This document shows, piece after piece, positions 7,235 to 18,774 of a DNA stretch of 64,000 bases. The translations under genes and the position numbers were made by a program. The first letter of the stretch is position 1. Every line of letters starts with the position of its first letter. Under the pieces are notes generated by a model. That model made no database searches and was not told the DNA's origin. It was given only the letters and a program-made list of their open reading frames with translations. The stretch spans positions 1-64,000 of the forward strand of contig SCRT01000007.1 in assembly GCA_004298465.1 (NCBI GenBank), read 5' to 3'. The DNA is from Nevskiaceae bacterium. GTDB lineage: Bacteria > Pseudomonadota > Gammaproteobacteria > Nevskiales > Nevskiaceae.

Positions 7235-8055
7235 TCATTTTAGCGAATCGAGTGCGGCCCGCATGGGTGCCAACTTCGCGGCCAGCCGTGACGGCAAGCC
7301 GGCCACATCGTCACGGTGGGCCTCGATCTCGGCTACCAGCGCACTGCCCACGACCACCGCATCGGCCACCCGCGCAACGGCGGCGGCCGAGCGCGCGTCG
7401 CGGATGCCGAAACCCACCGCAATCGGCAGCTTCGTCCGTGCACGGATGCGCCCGACATGTTTTTCCACGTCGTCCAGGTCGATGGTGGCAGCACCTGTCA
7501 CGCCCTTGAGCGAGACGTAGTACAGGAAGCCGCCGGCGTATTCGTTGACGGCCGTCACGCGTGCGTCGGCGCTGGTCGGCGCCAGCAGGAATACGCTGTC
7601 GAGCCCGGCGGTACGGAATGTGGACACGAAATCCGCGGCTTCCTCCACCGCCAGATCGACGCTCAGCACGCCGTCCACACCGGCTTGCGCAGCGCGTTGG
7701 GCGAAAGCCTCCACGCCGCAGATCACGACCGGGTTCAGGTAGCCCATGAGCACGATCGGCGTCGTGGTATCGGTGCGGCGGAATTCCGCCACCATGTCGA
7801 GCACGTCCCACAGCCCGGTGTGGTGGGAAAGCGCGCGCTCGCAGGCGCGCTGGATCACCGGGCCGTCGGCCATCGGGTCGGAAAACGGCACACCGAATTC
7901 CAGCACGTCCGCGCCGGCCGTCACGAGTGCGTGCATGATCGGCACGGTCGCAGCGGGTGTCGGGTCGCCGGCCGTCAGGTACGGAATCAGCCCCTTGCGG
8001 CCACTGGCTTGCAAGCGCGCGAAAGTCGCGGCCAGCCGGCCCGTCTGCGGAGCGT

Positions 8056-8059
<4 letters not shown>
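7235..8059 (-). CDS. trpA: Tryptophan synthase alpha subunit
   Basis: TrpA cleaves indole-3-glycerol phosphate to indole, which tunnels to TrpB. The 274-residue TIM barrel shows [19 protein letters not shown], the catalytic region [20 protein letters not shown] (Glu and Asp), the loop [21 protein letters not shown] and [12 protein letters not shown]. The ATG overlaps the trpB stop by 4 bp, as expected for subunits made in equal amounts. Confidence 0.97.
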
Positions 8060-9254
<1,195 letters not shown>

Positions 9255-9258
<4 letters not shown>

Positions 9259-9896
9259 GGTTCTTGAGCATAGAAATCGGCATCGGCGCGACGTACCGCG
9301 TCGACGAAGGCGGCCATTTTGCCTGATTCCTTCACGCCCGGCGTACCCGCTTCTATTCCGCTGCTGACGTCGACGGCGTAAGGGCGCAGGCGGCCAATGG
9401 CACGCCCAACGCTGTCGGCGTCCAGCCCGCCGGCCAGCACCCAGCGCCGCAGCGCAAGGCCCTGCGCGTGGCCCCAGTCGAAGGTCTGCCCGGTTCCGCC
9501 CAGCGCACCGGGCGTGTGGCTGTCCAGCAGCACGGCGCTGGCATCTGCGTATTCGTGCAGCCGCGCCGGTAGGTCATCCGCCACCGCCAGTGCCTTCATG
9601 TAGGGCACGCCGAAGCTGCGGCAGAACGCGCCGCTTTCCCGGCCATGAAACTGCAGAAGGTCCGGGTGCATGCGGTCGATGATCTCCTGCACGGCAGCGG
9701 TCGTGGCGTCCAGCACCAGTACCACGCAGCTCACGAACGCGGGCACGCTATGCCGGAGCTTTACCGCCGCTTCGACCGACACGGCGCGGCGGCTGGCCGG
9801 CACGCACACCAGGCCCACGGCATCCACGCCGAGCGCCACGGCGCGGTCGATGTCTGCCACCCGCGTGAAGCCACAGAACTTGATTCGTGTCCTCAT
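9255..9896 (-). CDS. trpF: Phosphoribosylanthranilate isomerase
   Basis: TrpF performs the Amadori rearrangement of phosphoribosylanthranilate in tryptophan synthesis. The 213-residue TIM barrel begins [19 protein letters not shown], where the cysteine of KFCG is the expected catalytic base. [10 protein letters not shown] and the C-terminal [17 protein letters not shown] phosphate site follow. A longer open frame to 10193 runs through truA and was rejected; the ATG at 9896 overlaps the truA stop (ATGA). Confidence 0.96.
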
Positions 9897-10696
9897 GTCG
9901 CTGCACCCTCCGGAAAGCCCGGGAACCACGCCTTGGGCGGCGCCGGCAGAGCATAGTCTGCTGCGTATTCCACGCCGGCAAAGAACAACCCGCCGGGTGG
10001 CGCCGTCGCAGCGGCGAGGCGGCGGTCGCGCCCGGCCAGCAGTTCCGCGATCCAGGCTGGCGGACGGCGCCCCTGCCCAACTTCGATCAAGCTGCCGACG
10101 ATGTTGCGGACCATGTGATAGACAAAGGCATTGGCGCGAATCTCGACCACCACGAACGCGCCACTGCGCCAGACATCCGCAGAAAACACGCAACGCATCG
10201 GCGTGCGCGACTGGCAGCCGGCGGCGCGGAACGCGGAGAAATCCTGTTCACCCAGCAATGCCTGAGCCGCAGCGTGCATGCGCTGGGCGTTGAGTGGATA
10301 GCGCACCCACACGGCGTGGCGCGCGACGAGCGCGGCGCGCGCCGGTGCGTTCCAGATCACGTAGCGGTAGCTGCGCGACAGCGCCGAGAAACGCGCGTGG
10401 AAGGACTCCGGCACCGCCTGCGCCCACGCGAAGCTGACATCCGGCGGCAAGCGGCTGTTGCCGCCCGCCACCCAGGCCTGCGGTGCGCGCGACGTGGCCG
10501 TGTCGAAACTCACGACCTGGCCGAAAGCGTGCACGCCAGCGTCGGTACGGCCGGCACAGGCGACCACAACAGGCGCACCGGCAATCGCCGACAGCGCCGT
10601 CTCGACTTCCTGCTGGACGCTGCGACGGTCGTCCTGCCGCTGCCAACCACTGAACACCGTGCCGTCGTACTGGACGCACACCGCCCAGCGCGTCAC
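9893..10696 (-). CDS. truA: tRNA pseudouridine(38-40) synthase
   Basis: TruA converts uridines 38-40 of many tRNA anticodon arms to pseudouridine. The 267-residue protein has the N-terminal strand VQYDGTVFSGWQRQ, the catalytic aspartate in CAGRTDAGVHAFGQV (about residue 55) and the C-terminal FVYHMVRNIVGSLIEVG. It lies between fimV (20 bp upstream) and trpF (4-bp overlap), a conserved gammaproteobacterial order. Confidence 0.97.
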   Translation of the reverse strand: MTRWAVCVQYDGTVFSGWQRQDDRRSVQQEVETALSAIAGAPVVVACAGRTDAGVHAFGQVVSFDTATSRAPQAWVAGGNSRLPPDVSFAWAQAVPESFHARFSALSRSYRYVIWNAPARAALVARHAVWVRYPLNAQRMHAAAQALLGEQDFSAFRAAGCQSRTPMRCVFSADVWRSGAFVVVEIRANAFVYHMVRNIVGSLIEVGQGRRPPAWIAELLAGRDRRLAAATAPPGGLFFAGVEYAADYALPAPPKAWFPGFPEGAAT

Positions 10697-10716
10697 GAAG
10701 CCCCCGAAGCGGACAT

Positions 10717-13494
10717 TCAGCCTGCCAGCGTGGCGAGCAGTTTTTCCGCTGCCGCACGCAGCTCGGCGTCGCCGTGCTGGAGCACTTCCCGCGCCACTTC
10801 CCGCGCGGCGTCGTTTTCACCCATCGAAGCGTAGATCTGGGCGAGGTCAAGCTTGCCGGAATAATCGACACCTTCCGGAATCGCCTCGTCCGGCAGGCCG
10901 GCAACCACGCCATTCCCGTCAACGGGCGGCGCGGTCGACGGGATCGCATCCGCGCCGTGGGCGAGGTCGGGCGCCTGCGGCTCCGGCTGCCCGGCAGCGT
11001 CGGTGCCGGAAGCCGGTTGATCGCCAAGGTTGAAGGTGATCGGCCCGAGATCCAGCGCGTCGTCAGGCTTGCCCGCCGCGCCAGCCGCGGTTGTTGCCCC
11101 AGGCATATCGATGTCGAAGTCTTCAAGATTGAAGTTGACCGAATGGCCGACGTCCGCGGCGGCGGGGCGCCTGGCACCCGCGTCTGCCGCTGGCATTCCT
11201 TGGGCCACTTCGTCGGCCGCGGCAAGCCCTTCGGCCACCATGGCCTCGATGTCGCCACCGTGGGGGTCGGCCAGCACCGCAGCCGGCTCCGTGAGCGCAT
11301 CATGGCCCGGTTCCGGATCGAATTCGATCACGTTGTCACCCGGCGCGTCAGGCAGGTTGTCGGGTTGCCGCGCTGGATCTTCCGCCACCTCGGGCAGCTC
11401 CGGCAGCGTGATATCCGCCGCGACTGGCGGCAATTCCTCGGCCTGGGCCGGCGAAACGGCCACCGGCTCCGTAGCTGGACCGTCCATCGCAGGAGCGGCA
11501 AGCCCAGCATGATCCGCGCCAAAGCCGAGTGCCGACCCGCCCACCCCGGCGGCGAACAGTGCCACGCCCGGGCAAAGCTTGCGGCCTAGTGTCGCCAGCC
11601 CCTGCCAGGCTTCCGCCGAAACCCGGCCATGCAGCGACTCCGCCAATGCCTCGAAAGCTTCGGCCTTTCCAGCAGAGGCATAAGTCTGCGCCAGCTTCAC
11701 CTGCAGATCGGCGTTGCCCGGATGTTGTGCAACGGCTTTTTCAAGCAACGGAATCGCTTCGTCGTAAAGGCCATAGGCCAGATGGAATTCCGCATCGGCA
11801 ACCGGGTCGTCGCCCTCGCTCGCTGCCGTCGTCGCAGCCGCTGCTGGGACCTTGTCGAACCCCCCCGCATCCGGCAGGGACTGCCCTGGCGTGGGCTTCT
11901 GGTCCTCGGCCTCCAGTTCGGCCGCCAGGGCCGCAGCATCCCGTACGGGGACGGCTGGTGCAGCATCCTGTTCAACGTCGGGAAACTCGACTGCACCGAT
12001 ATGGGGCGCCGGGCGCGGCCCGGAAGCCGAAACGGGGGTCAGCATCGTCAAAGGCACGTCATGTACCGGCTGCTGGCGCCGCCGTTGCGCAAGCCAGCCA
12101 AGCAGCAGGACCACAATCGCCACGCCTCCGACGAGCCGCAGGTTAGGGCCCGCCAGCAATGTCGAGAAAAACGTGGGCGAGTGCGACGGACGCACGGTTT
12201 TATCGGCATCGTGCTTGAGCGTGACGCGCCGCGGCGCAGTGGAGGACGGTACCGAACGGGTAGCGCCTGTGGCGGGCGCTTGTCCTGTCGCTGCTGTCGT
12301 AGCGGTTGCCGTATCCATGGATGAGGGCGCGGGTCCGCCGTCGACAGCCGCCACATCATTCCCACCGGCTTTGGGGACAGCAGGCGATGCCGAGGCAACC
12401 GGCGCGGCGCCTTCGGCCACGCCCGCGGATGCGGCCGAAGCAGACGGCGCAGCATCCGATGCCGGCTGAGGTTGGGAAGAGGCTGGTCCATCAGCCGCCG
12501 ATGCAGGAAGCCCGGCATCCGCCGTGGACACGGCAGGAACACGGGCGGCGAGCCGTTCCGCAGCCGTTTCCGGTGGCGCCGCGGGCGATTCCGGCGCTGA
12601 AACCGGCACTGGCTCTCCGGTCGCGACAGGTGCTGGAGCGGCCGGTTTCGAAACGACCGATGGTGAAGCGCCAGGAACCGTAGCCGCAGCGGCAACCTGT
12701 GCACGCAGATGCCGCACGCGCGCCGCTGCCTCCGCCGGCGCGGTTGCGCGCATTTCGGCGGCATCCGGGATTTCGAGCACACGGCCCTTCATCAGGCCGT
12801 TGAAACGACCCGCGCTGAACGCGCGTGGGTTCGCCGCATAAATGGCCAGCAGCACCTGGTCCATGCTGATCGACGGGTCCGGCCGCACGCGCTCGGCGAT
12901 GCTCCAGAATGTCTGCCCGGGGCGAACCGGCCCGAAACGACGGGGCGCCACCGCCGCTTCAGCGGGCCGAGCAACCGGCATCGAGCTTGGTGGCGACGGG
13001 GTTGGCGATGAAGCGGCCGGCAGCGGCGGGGATGGCGAAACCGGGTTCGCGACGACCCTGGACACCGGTGCGGCACTGCTCGCGATCGCAGCCTGTTTCC
13101 CATAGCTCGCCGGGTTCAACAAAACCGTGTACTCGCGGGACAACACACCATCGCTGGACCGCGCGCTGACCAGAAAATTGATGAACGGCTCGTTGATCGG
13201 CCGTGCGCTCGAAACCACGATGCGTGGCGGCACATGCTTGGCATCCACTGCGAAGCGCAGCAATTCGGCAGCCGCCGAACGCTCTACACCCGCGCGACTG
13301 AATGCATCCGCGAGACCGACCGTGAGACCGTTGAGTTCCGAAGGCGAATCCATGCGCAGCGGAATGGTTGCTGAAAAAGGCTGCCCCAGCCCGGACTCGA
13401 CCTGCAGATCGCCCAGCCCCAGACCCCAGGCCGCGGTGGCCGCCAGCAACAGCAGCGAAGCGCCCAGGACAGTCGTTTTGTTCGGTCTACGCAT
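10717..13494 (-). CDS. fimV: FimV/HubP-type polar hub and type IV pilus assembly protein
   Basis: FimV is an inner-membrane protein needed for twitching motility and for polar localisation of pilus and chemotaxis proteins. The protein has about 925 residues. It carries a signal segment (TTVLGASLLLLAATAAWG) and the FimV N-terminal domain (LGLGDLQVESGLGQPFSA). A LysM-like peptidoglycan-binding region follows (RPGQTFWSIAERV ... GRVLEIPD). After a long Ala/Pro-rich linker comes one membrane helix (VGGVAIVVLLLGWLAQRRR). An acidic cytoplasmic part with TPR repeats ends in the conserved C-terminal motif KLDLAQIYASMGENDAAREV. ATG 13494 was chosen because the signal segment starts there; the open frame to 13662 adds no family sequence. 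Confidence 0.94.
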   Translation of the reverse strand: MRRPNKTTVLGASLLLLAATAAWGLGLGDLQVESGLGQPFSATIPLRMDSPSELNGLTVGLADAFSRAGVERSAAAELLRFAVDAKHVPPRIVVSSARPINEPFINFLVSARSSDGVLSREYTVLLNPASYGKQAAIASSAAPVSRVVANPVSPSPPLPAASSPTPSPPSSMPVARPAEAAVAPRRFGPVRPGQTFWSIAERVRPDPSISMDQVLLAIYAANPRAFSAGRFNGLMKGRVLEIPDAAEMRATAPAEAAARVRHLRAQVAAAATVPGASPSVVSKPAAPAPVATGEPVPVSAPESPAAPPETAAERLAARVPAVSTADAGLPASAADGPASSQPQPASDAAPSASAASAGVAEGAAPVASASPAVPKAGGNDVAAVDGGPAPSSMDTATATTAATGQAPATGATRSVPSSTAPRRVTLKHDADKTVRPSHSPTFFSTLLAGPNLRLVGGVAIVVLLLGWLAQRRRQQPVHDVPLTMLTPVSASGPRPAPHIGAVEFPDVEQDAAPAVPVRDAAALAAELEAEDQKPTPGQSLPDAGGFDKVPAAAATTAASEGDDPVADAEFHLAYGLYDEAIPLLEKAVAQHPGNADLQVKLAQTYASAGKAEAFEALAESLHGRVSAEAWQGLATLGRKLCPGVALFAAGVGGSALGFGADHAGLAAPAMDGPATEPVAVSPAQAEELPPVAADITLPELPEVAEDPARQPDNLPDAPGDNVIEFDPEPGHDALTEPAAVLADPHGGDIEAMVAEGLAAADEVAQGMPAADAGARRPAAADVGHSVNFNLEDFDIDMPGATTAAGAAGKPDDALDLGPITFNLGDQPASGTDAAGQPEPQAPDLAHGADAIPSTAPPVDGNGVVAGLPDEAIPEGVDYSGKLDLAQIYASMGENDAAREVAREVLQHGDAELRAAAEKLLATLAG

Positions 13495-13757
13495 GACTCG
13501 TTCCCCAATGCGCCGCCAGCGGCTGCGCCATGACCTGAACTTTACACTGCAACACCTTCGTCGTGCTAACGAATTCTTCGCAGAATCCATGCCGTGTGTC
13601 GGCTTGGAGTCCGTGATGGCACCACGGGAGTCCGTGGGCCCAGGACTGGGCATCAGGGGCAAGTCTTGCTGCGGCGTGAGCTTGCGACTTCCTGCACAGG
13701 CAAGGGTAAGTCGGGTTTCTCTGCCGATGGCCCACTACGGTTGATGGGGCTGCGGGT

Positions 13758-13856
13758 GGTCGCCTGCGGACAGGCTCCTACACAAGATAAGGACGTGTCT
13801 GGATCGGCATCAGCAGGGGCGGGCCTGCCCGCGACCCGTCGTGGCACGAAACCCGG
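13758..13856. repeat. REPIN-like inverted REP pair, inverted relative to the copies at 1.9 and 3.0 kb
   Basis: GTCGCCTGCGGACAGGCTCC (from 13759) and GGGCGGGCCTGCCCGCGACC (from 13816) form the inverted pair. The flank GTCGTGGCACGAAAC is the reverse complement of the flank seen at about 1842-1856, so the mobile unit is about 100 bp rather than just the palindromes. The stretch 13495-13895 holds this element and the fimV promoter region; no gene was seen. Confidence 0.75.
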
Positions 13857-13895
13857 TGACCCGCTTTACGGCCGCTTACCGCCTGCCGCTCCCGC

Positions 13896-14900
13896 TTATC
13901 CAGAGAGCGCCTCGATCAAGCGCGCGGCGATCTGGACGTGGTTTGCGGCAACGCCCCACCGCACGGCGTCGGCGCTGACGCACAGGGACACCACGCTACC
14001 CTCGCCGGCCGGGTCGGCTTCGCATTTCAGCCATTGGATGTGCGGCAGCACGATGCCGGATTCGGCGTCATCGGCTTGCGGCGCGTGGGCGGGGTCCACG
14101 GTGCCCGGCAGTTGCAGGCCGTGTTGCGCGTAAAGCGTTTCAAGTGCTTCACGGCTGGCTTCTTCCGTGGTTTCCGCGTGGATGACGGCCGTGCATTCGA
14201 AGAATACCGGCACGAGCATTTCCGCCACGGCCAGCTTCAGCCCCGGGTCGCCCAGCAGGCGGTGCAGATGGTCCGTGATGGCAAAACCGGAACCCGTGTG
14301 CAGCGCGGGCACAAGTGCGAACGGCCGGGTGCCGGGGTGCGTGTGCACGCCCTGCCCGTTGAGCGCGGCGGCGGAATGGCGCGCGAGAGATTCCACGGCG
14401 CCGCGGCCGCCCTGTGCGGCAGGGTGGCAGACCGTCAGCGCGGCACGGGTCAGGCCGAATTCCGCCTGCAACGGCGCAAGAACCTGCAGAAGTTGAAGCG
14501 CGGCGTAGCTCGGCGTGGCGATCATCGCGCCCGGCCGTGCGTTTTCCAGCACCTGCAGGTTGTGGAGGCTGGCCACGAGCGGCACGCCGGCCTGCGTCTC
14601 CGCATAGCCGCTGCTGTCCACGATCGTGCAATGCGCGGCGAGCGCGGCGGGCAGGTAGCGCTCCGCCGTGGCCTGGTCGCAGCACGCGAGCACGAGCTGC
14701 ACGGTGCTGAAGTCGACCGCCACCGGGTCTTCGATGACGAGTGCATCGTCGCCGTAGTCGGCGGGCTGGCCGACGGCGGCGCCGCTGTCCAGCGCGCGAA
14801 CGCTGGCGATGGCAAGCGGGCTGGCGGCGAGCAGGCGCAGGATCTCCTCGCCCGCCAGGTCGCCGGCGCCGAGCACCGCAACAACCACGCCGTCAGACAT
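13896..14900 (-). CDS. usg: Aspartate-semialdehyde dehydrogenase-like protein (Usg), probably non-catalytic
   Basis: The 334-residue protein has the ASADH fold: an N-terminal Rossmann start (VVVAVLGAGDLAGEEIL), the mid-region VDSSGYAETQAGVPLV and the dimerisation domain with HPAAQGGRGAVESLARH. Where true ASADH has the catalytic cysteine (NCTT in the neighbour asd), this protein reads IATPSYAAL, so the nucleophile is missing. This is the pattern of the Usg family, whose role is unknown. It sits 39 bp downstream of asd and upstream of fimV-truA, the classical usg position. Confidence 0.88.
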   Translation of the reverse strand: MSDGVVVAVLGAGDLAGEEILRLLAASPLAIASVRALDSGAAVGQPADYGDDALVIEDPVAVDFSTVQLVLACCDQATAERYLPAALAAHCTIVDSSGYAETQAGVPLVASLHNLQVLENARPGAMIATPSYAALQLLQVLAPLQAEFGLTRAALTVCHPAAQGGRGAVESLARHSAAALNGQGVHTHPGTRPFALVPALHTGSGFAITDHLHRLLGDPGLKLAVAEMLVPVFFECTAVIHAETTEEASREALETLYAQHGLQLPGTVDPAHAPQADDAESGIVLPHIQWLKCEADPAGEGSVVSLCVSADAVRWGVAANHVQIAARLIEALSG

Positions 14901-14939
14901 GAACGCAGCTCCGATGGGTAGAACCCGGCCGGTGCACGA

Positions 14940-16061
14940 TCAAAGCGGTGCGCCGAGCAGGATGCGCAGCGTGCGGCGCAGCGGTTCCGCGGAGCCCCAC
15001 AGCAGCTGGTCGCCGATGGCGAACACGCTCAGGTATTCCGGCCCCATCGTCAGCTTGCGCAGACGGCCGGTGTGGATCATCAGCGTGCCGGTTACGGCGG
15101 TGGGCGTGAGGTCGCGGATGGAGGCTTCCCGCGTATCCGGCACGACTTTCGACCACGCGTGGTAGCCGGCGATGCGCTGTTCGATGTCCTTGAGCGGAAC
15201 GTCGCGCTTGAGCTTTACCGTCATCGCCAGCGAATGGCAGCGCATGGCGCCGACACGCACGCACAGGCCATCCACCGGCACCGGGCGATCGGAACGGCCG
15301 AAGATCTTGTTCGCCTCGGCCTGCGACTTCCATTCTTCCTTGGACTGGTGCGAGTCGAGCTGCTTGTCGATGTAGGGAATGACGGAGCCGGCCAGCGGCA
15401 CCTCGAAATTCTCCGTCGGGAACGCCGCGCCGCGCTGGGTGGCCGCGACCTTGCGGTCGATGTCGAGGATCGCGCTCGCCGGGTTGGCGAGCTCACCGGC
15501 CACGGCGTCGCGCAGCACGCCCATCTGCGCCAGCAATTCACGCATGTTCTTCGCGCCGGCACCGCTGGCGGCCTGGTAGGTCATGGACGTGACCCATTCC
15601 ACCAGGTCCGCCTCGATGAGCGCGCCGATGGACATGAGCATGATCGAGGTCGTGCAGTTGCCGCCGATAAAATCCCGCTTGCCGGCAGCGATCTCGCGGT
15701 CGATGAGCTTGCGGTTCACCGGGTCCAGCACCAGCACCGCTTTCGGATCCATGCGGAACGCGGACGCGGCATCGATCCAGTGGCCCTGCCAGCCCGCGGC
15801 ACGCAGCCGGGGCTGGATGTCCAGCGAATAGTCGCCGCCCTGCGTGGCGATGATGATGTCCATCTCCGCCAGCGCCTTGACGTCGTTCGCGTCACCCAGC
15901 GGTTTCGCGGCCACGCCCTTGAAGCTCGGGCCCTGCCCGCCGGCATTCGAAGTGCTGAAAAAATACGGATCGATCAGCGCGAAATCGTTTTCGGCCGTCA
16001 TGCGTTCCATGAGCACCGAACCCACCATGCCGCGCCAGCCGACGAAACCTACCTTCTTCAT
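14940..16061 (-). CDS. asd: Aspartate-semialdehyde dehydrogenase
   Basis: Asd reduces aspartyl phosphate to aspartate semialdehyde, the branch point for lysine, diaminopimelate, methionine and threonine. The 373-residue protein begins [17 protein letters not shown]. It has the catalytic [12 protein letters not shown] (about residue 135), [17 protein letters not shown], and the substrate and base region [16 protein letters not shown]. It belongs to the gammaproteobacterial subfamily. The longer open frame to 16652 overlaps leuB and was rejected. The 104-bp gap to leuB probably holds its own promoter. Confidence 0.97.
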   Translation of the reverse strand: MKKVGFVGWRGMVGSVLMERMTAENDFALIDPYFFSTSNAGGQGPSFKGVAAKPLGDANDVKALAEMDIIIATQGGDYSLDIQPRLRAAGWQGHWIDAASAFRMDPKAVLVLDPVNRKLIDREIAAGKRDFIGGNCTTSIMLMSIGALIEADLVEWVTSMTYQAASGAGAKNMRELLAQMGVLRDAVAGELANPASAILDIDRKVAATQRGAAFPTENFEVPLAGSVIPYIDKQLDSHQSKEEWKSQAEANKIFGRSDRPVPVDGLCVRVGAMRCHSLAMTVKLKRDVPLKDIEQRIAGYHAWSKVVPDTREASIRDLTPTAVTGTLMIHTGRLRKLTMGPEYLSVFAIGDQLLWGSAEPLRRTLRILLGAPL

Positions 16062-16165
16062 TGCATCTCTCTGCAAAACAAGAAACCAACCACAGATTCC
16101 ACTGATGACATCAACTTCGACAACGAAACGCGGGAAGAGGTCTGTGGAACCTACATCACACGCAG

Positions 16166-17251
16166 TTACCGCTTGTTCGTGGCCAGCGCCGCCACCACCG
16201 CATCGCCCATCGCCCGCGTACCGGTCACCGCCTCGCCCTTGCGCGCGATGTCGCCGGTACGCAGCCCATTGGCCAGCACGCGCTTCACCGCTGCCTCGAT
16301 GCGGTCGGCAAGGTCGCCACGCGCGAAGCTGTAGCGGAACATCATGCCGACCGACAGGATCGTGGCCAGCGGGTTGGCCTTGTCCTGCCCGGCGATGTCC
16401 GGCGCGCTGCCGTGCACGGGTTCGTACATGCCCTTGCCGTGCTCGTCCAGCGACGCCGACGGCAGCATGCCGATGGAACCGGTGATCATCGACGCTTCGT
16501 CGGACAGGATGTCGCCGAACATGTTGCCGGTGACGATGACGTCGAACTGGCGCGGATTGCGCACCAGCTGCATCGCGGCGTTGTCCACGTAGAGGTGGGA
16601 AAGCTCGACGTCCGGGTAATCGCGCCCGATACGCGCCACCGTCTCGCGCCACACGCGCGACGTCTCCAGCACGTTTTCCTTGTCCACGGACGTCAGCCGC
16701 TTGCCGCGCTTGCGGGCCGCGTCGAACGCCACCCGCGCGATGCGCTCGACTTCCGGCACGCTGTAGTACATGGAGTCGAAACCCTGCTCGTCGCCGTTGT
16801 CATCCTGGCGGCGGCCGCGCGGCTGGCCGAAATAGATGCCGCCCGTCAGCTCGCGCAGGATCAACAGGTCCAGCCCGGCCACGACTTCACGCTTCAGCGA
16901 CGAGGAATCCGCCAGCTCCTCGAAAGCCAATGCCGGCCGCAGGTTCGCAAACAGGTTCAGGTCCTTGCGGATCGCCAGCAGACCCCGCTCCGGCCGCTTG
17001 TCGCGCGGCAAGTTGTCGTACTTCGGCCCACCGACGGCCGCCAGCAGCACCGCATCCGCGGCCCGCGCCGCCGCACGTGTGGAAGCCGGATAAGGGTCAC
17101 CTTCCGCATCCACCGCACAACCGCCCAGCAGGCCGAACGACCACTCCAGTGCTTCGCCCTCCGCCTTGAAGGTGTCCAGCACCCGGACGGCCTGCGCCAT
17201 CACTTCCGGGCCGATTCCATCGCCCGGCAAAACCAGGATCTTGTGCGTCAT
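16166..17251 (-). CDS. leuB: 3-isopropylmalate dehydrogenase
   Basis: LeuB oxidises and decarboxylates 3-isopropylmalate using NAD. The 361-residue protein shows [20 protein letters not shown], the adenine-binding loop [28 protein letters not shown], the substrate region [15 protein letters not shown], and the metal aspartates in [16 protein letters not shown]. Length is normal. A methyltransferase gene separates it from leuD; otherwise the cluster is the standard leuC-leuD-leuB. Confidence 0.97.
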   Translation of the reverse strand: MTHKILVLPGDGIGPEVMAQAVRVLDTFKAEGEALEWSFGLLGGCAVDAEGDPYPASTRAAARAADAVLLAAVGGPKYDNLPRDKRPERGLLAIRKDLNLFANLRPALAFEELADSSSLKREVVAGLDLLILRELTGGIYFGQPRGRRQDDNGDEQGFDSMYYSVPEVERIARVAFDAARKRGKRLTSVDKENVLETSRVWRETVARIGRDYPDVELSHLYVDNAAMQLVRNPRQFDVIVTGNMFGDILSDEASMITGSIGMLPSASLDEHGKGMYEPVHGSAPDIAGQDKANPLATILSVGMMFRYSFARGDLADRIEAAVKRVLANGLRTGDIARKGEAVTGTRAMGDAVVAALATNKR

Positions 17252-17347
17252 GTGCCCTTCCAGGGCGTCACAGGGCGCGCCTGCAACGCGGTAAAAGTTG
17301 AATTGCGTATTCTACAAGGTTGCTGGCTGACGCCCGGGGGCGCTGGC

Positions 17348-18121
17348 TCATGCCGGGCGGATCGCGATGAAGCGCAGCCGCACGTAGTCCAGCACCCAGC
17401 GGCCGTCATGGAACAGCCGCGCTTCCAGACGCTGGCGGACATCCGCGAGGATCGCACGCCTCGTCGCATCATCCAGATGCGCCGTGAACGCGCCGCCGAA
17501 AGTCTCAAGCCACGCCGTCACGTCGCCGGGCAGCGGCGTGGGCCGATCGAAGCGCTCCATGCGTTGCACCGCAAAGCCGGCTTTTTCAAGCCGTGCCCGG
17601 TAGTCTTGCAACGTCGGGAAATACCACGGATCGAGGGGCCGTGCATCCAGCCCGCGTGCGGCGAATGCCGCCTGCACCGCGTCGCGCACCTGGGCACAGT
17701 TGCCGTGGGCGCCGAGTTCCGCCACGAAACGCCCGCCGGGTTTGAGCGCACGGAACACGCTGGCCAGCACTGCGTCCGGGTCGCGCTTCATCCAGTGCAA
17801 TGCGGCGTTGGAAAACACTGCATCGAATTCCTGCGTGAACGGCAGCTCGTGGGCATCCACGACCAAGGCATCCAACCCGCGCGCACGGGCGCCGTCCACC
17901 ATTTCCGGGCTGGCGTCCACGGCCCGCACCGTGGCGCCCGATGCGACGAGCTTTTCGGTGAGCGCTCCGTCGCCACAGCCAAGATCAAGAATGCGTTCGC
18001 CCGCAACCGGCACCAGCCAGCCGAGCAGCGGGGCCGCGAGGTCGGCGACGAAGCGCGCATTGCGCGCGTAGTCCGCGGCGCTCCATTCCTGCCCCGCGGC
18101 CGGGCGGTCGGCCGGCTCCAT
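17348..18121 (-). CDS. Class I SAM-dependent methyltransferase
   Basis: The 257-residue protein is a Rossmann-fold methyltransferase. Motif I is ILDLGCGDGALTEKL (about residue 45), followed by RAVDASPEMVDGAR (acidic residue for ribose), DAVFSNAALHWM and LKPGGRFVAELG. The arrangement resembles trans-aconitate and malonyl-ACP methyltransferase relatives (Tam-like), but the substrate cannot be read from the sequence. It lies between leuD (11 bp) and leuB in the same direction. A link to an organic-acid methyl ester, as for trans-aconitate or isopropylmalate, is possible but unproven. Confidence 0.85.
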   Translation of the reverse strand: MEPADRPAAGQEWSAADYARNARFVADLAAPLLGWLVPVAGERILDLGCGDGALTEKLVASGATVRAVDASPEMVDGARARGLDALVVDAHELPFTQEFDAVFSNAALHWMKRDPDAVLASVFRALKPGGRFVAELGAHGNCAQVRDAVQAAFAARGLDARPLDPWYFPTLQDYRARLEKAGFAVQRMERFDRPTPLPGDVTAWLETFGGAFTAHLDDATRRAILADVRQRLEARLFHDGRWVLDYVRLRFIAIRPA

Positions 18122-18132
18122 CTACGCGGCGC

Positions 18133-18774
18133 TCATTGCGCAAACAGCCACGGCGCGGCCTGCCTGCGGCGCGCTTCGTAGGCCTTGATGGCGTCTGCGT
18201 GCGCCAGCGTTTCGCCGATCTCGTCCACGCCTTTCACGAGCCGGTCCTTGCGCAGCGCGTCGATGTCGAAATGAAAGGCCGCACCGCCATCGATGCGCAC
18301 CTGCTGGGCCGGCAAGTCCACAGTGATGCGTTGCGCTGCGTCGGCCGCCACGGCCTGGAACAGCTGCTCGACTTCATCAGCCTTCAGAACCACCGGCAGA
18401 AAGCCGTTCTTGAAGCTGTTGCTGAAAAAGATGTCGGCATAGCTGGACGCGATGACGGCACGGAAACCGTAGTTCGCCAGCGCCCACACCGCATGCTCGC
18501 GCGAAGAACCACAACCGAAATTCTGCCGTGCCAGCAGGATCGTGGCACCGCGGTGTTCCGGCCGGTTGAGCACGAAATCCGGGTTCGGGCGACGCGTCTT
18601 GACGTCGGTCTGCAGATCGCCGGGGTCCAGATAGCGCCAGTCGTCGAACAGGTACGGTCCGAAACCGGTGCGCTTGATGGACTTCAGATACTGCTTTGGA
18701 ATGATGGCATCCGTGTCGACGTTGGAACGGTCGAGCGGAACGGCAGTGCCGGTGATGGTGGTGAAGGGGGTCAT
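18133..18774 (-). CDS. leuD: 3-isopropylmalate dehydratase small subunit
   Basis: LeuD is the swivelling small subunit that completes the isopropylmalate isomerase active site with LeuC. The 213-residue protein begins [27 protein letters not shown] in segments and contains [20 protein letters not shown], the family signature, and [14 protein letters not shown]. Length is normal. The ATG at 18774 overlaps leuC by 4 bp. Confidence 0.97.
   Translation of the reverse strand: MTPFTTITGTAVPLDRSNVDTDAIIPKQYLKSIKRTGFGPYLFDDWRYLDPGDLQTDVKTRRPNPDFVLNRPEHRGATILLARQNFGCGSSREHAVWALANYGFRAVIASSYADIFFSNSFKNGFLPVVLKADEVEQLFQAVAADAAQRITVDLPAQQVRIDGGAAFHFDIDALRKDRLVKGVDEIGETLAHADAIKAYEARRRQAAPWLFAQ

Noticed and set aside
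16062-16165. Lysine or other riboswitch upstream of asd
   Set aside because: The gap is only 104 bp and no conserved riboswitch core or strong terminator hairpin was seen.
16412-18181. 589-codon open frame on the plus strand
   Set aside because: It is antisense to leuB and the methyltransferase gene; its composition is that of a complement-strand shadow.
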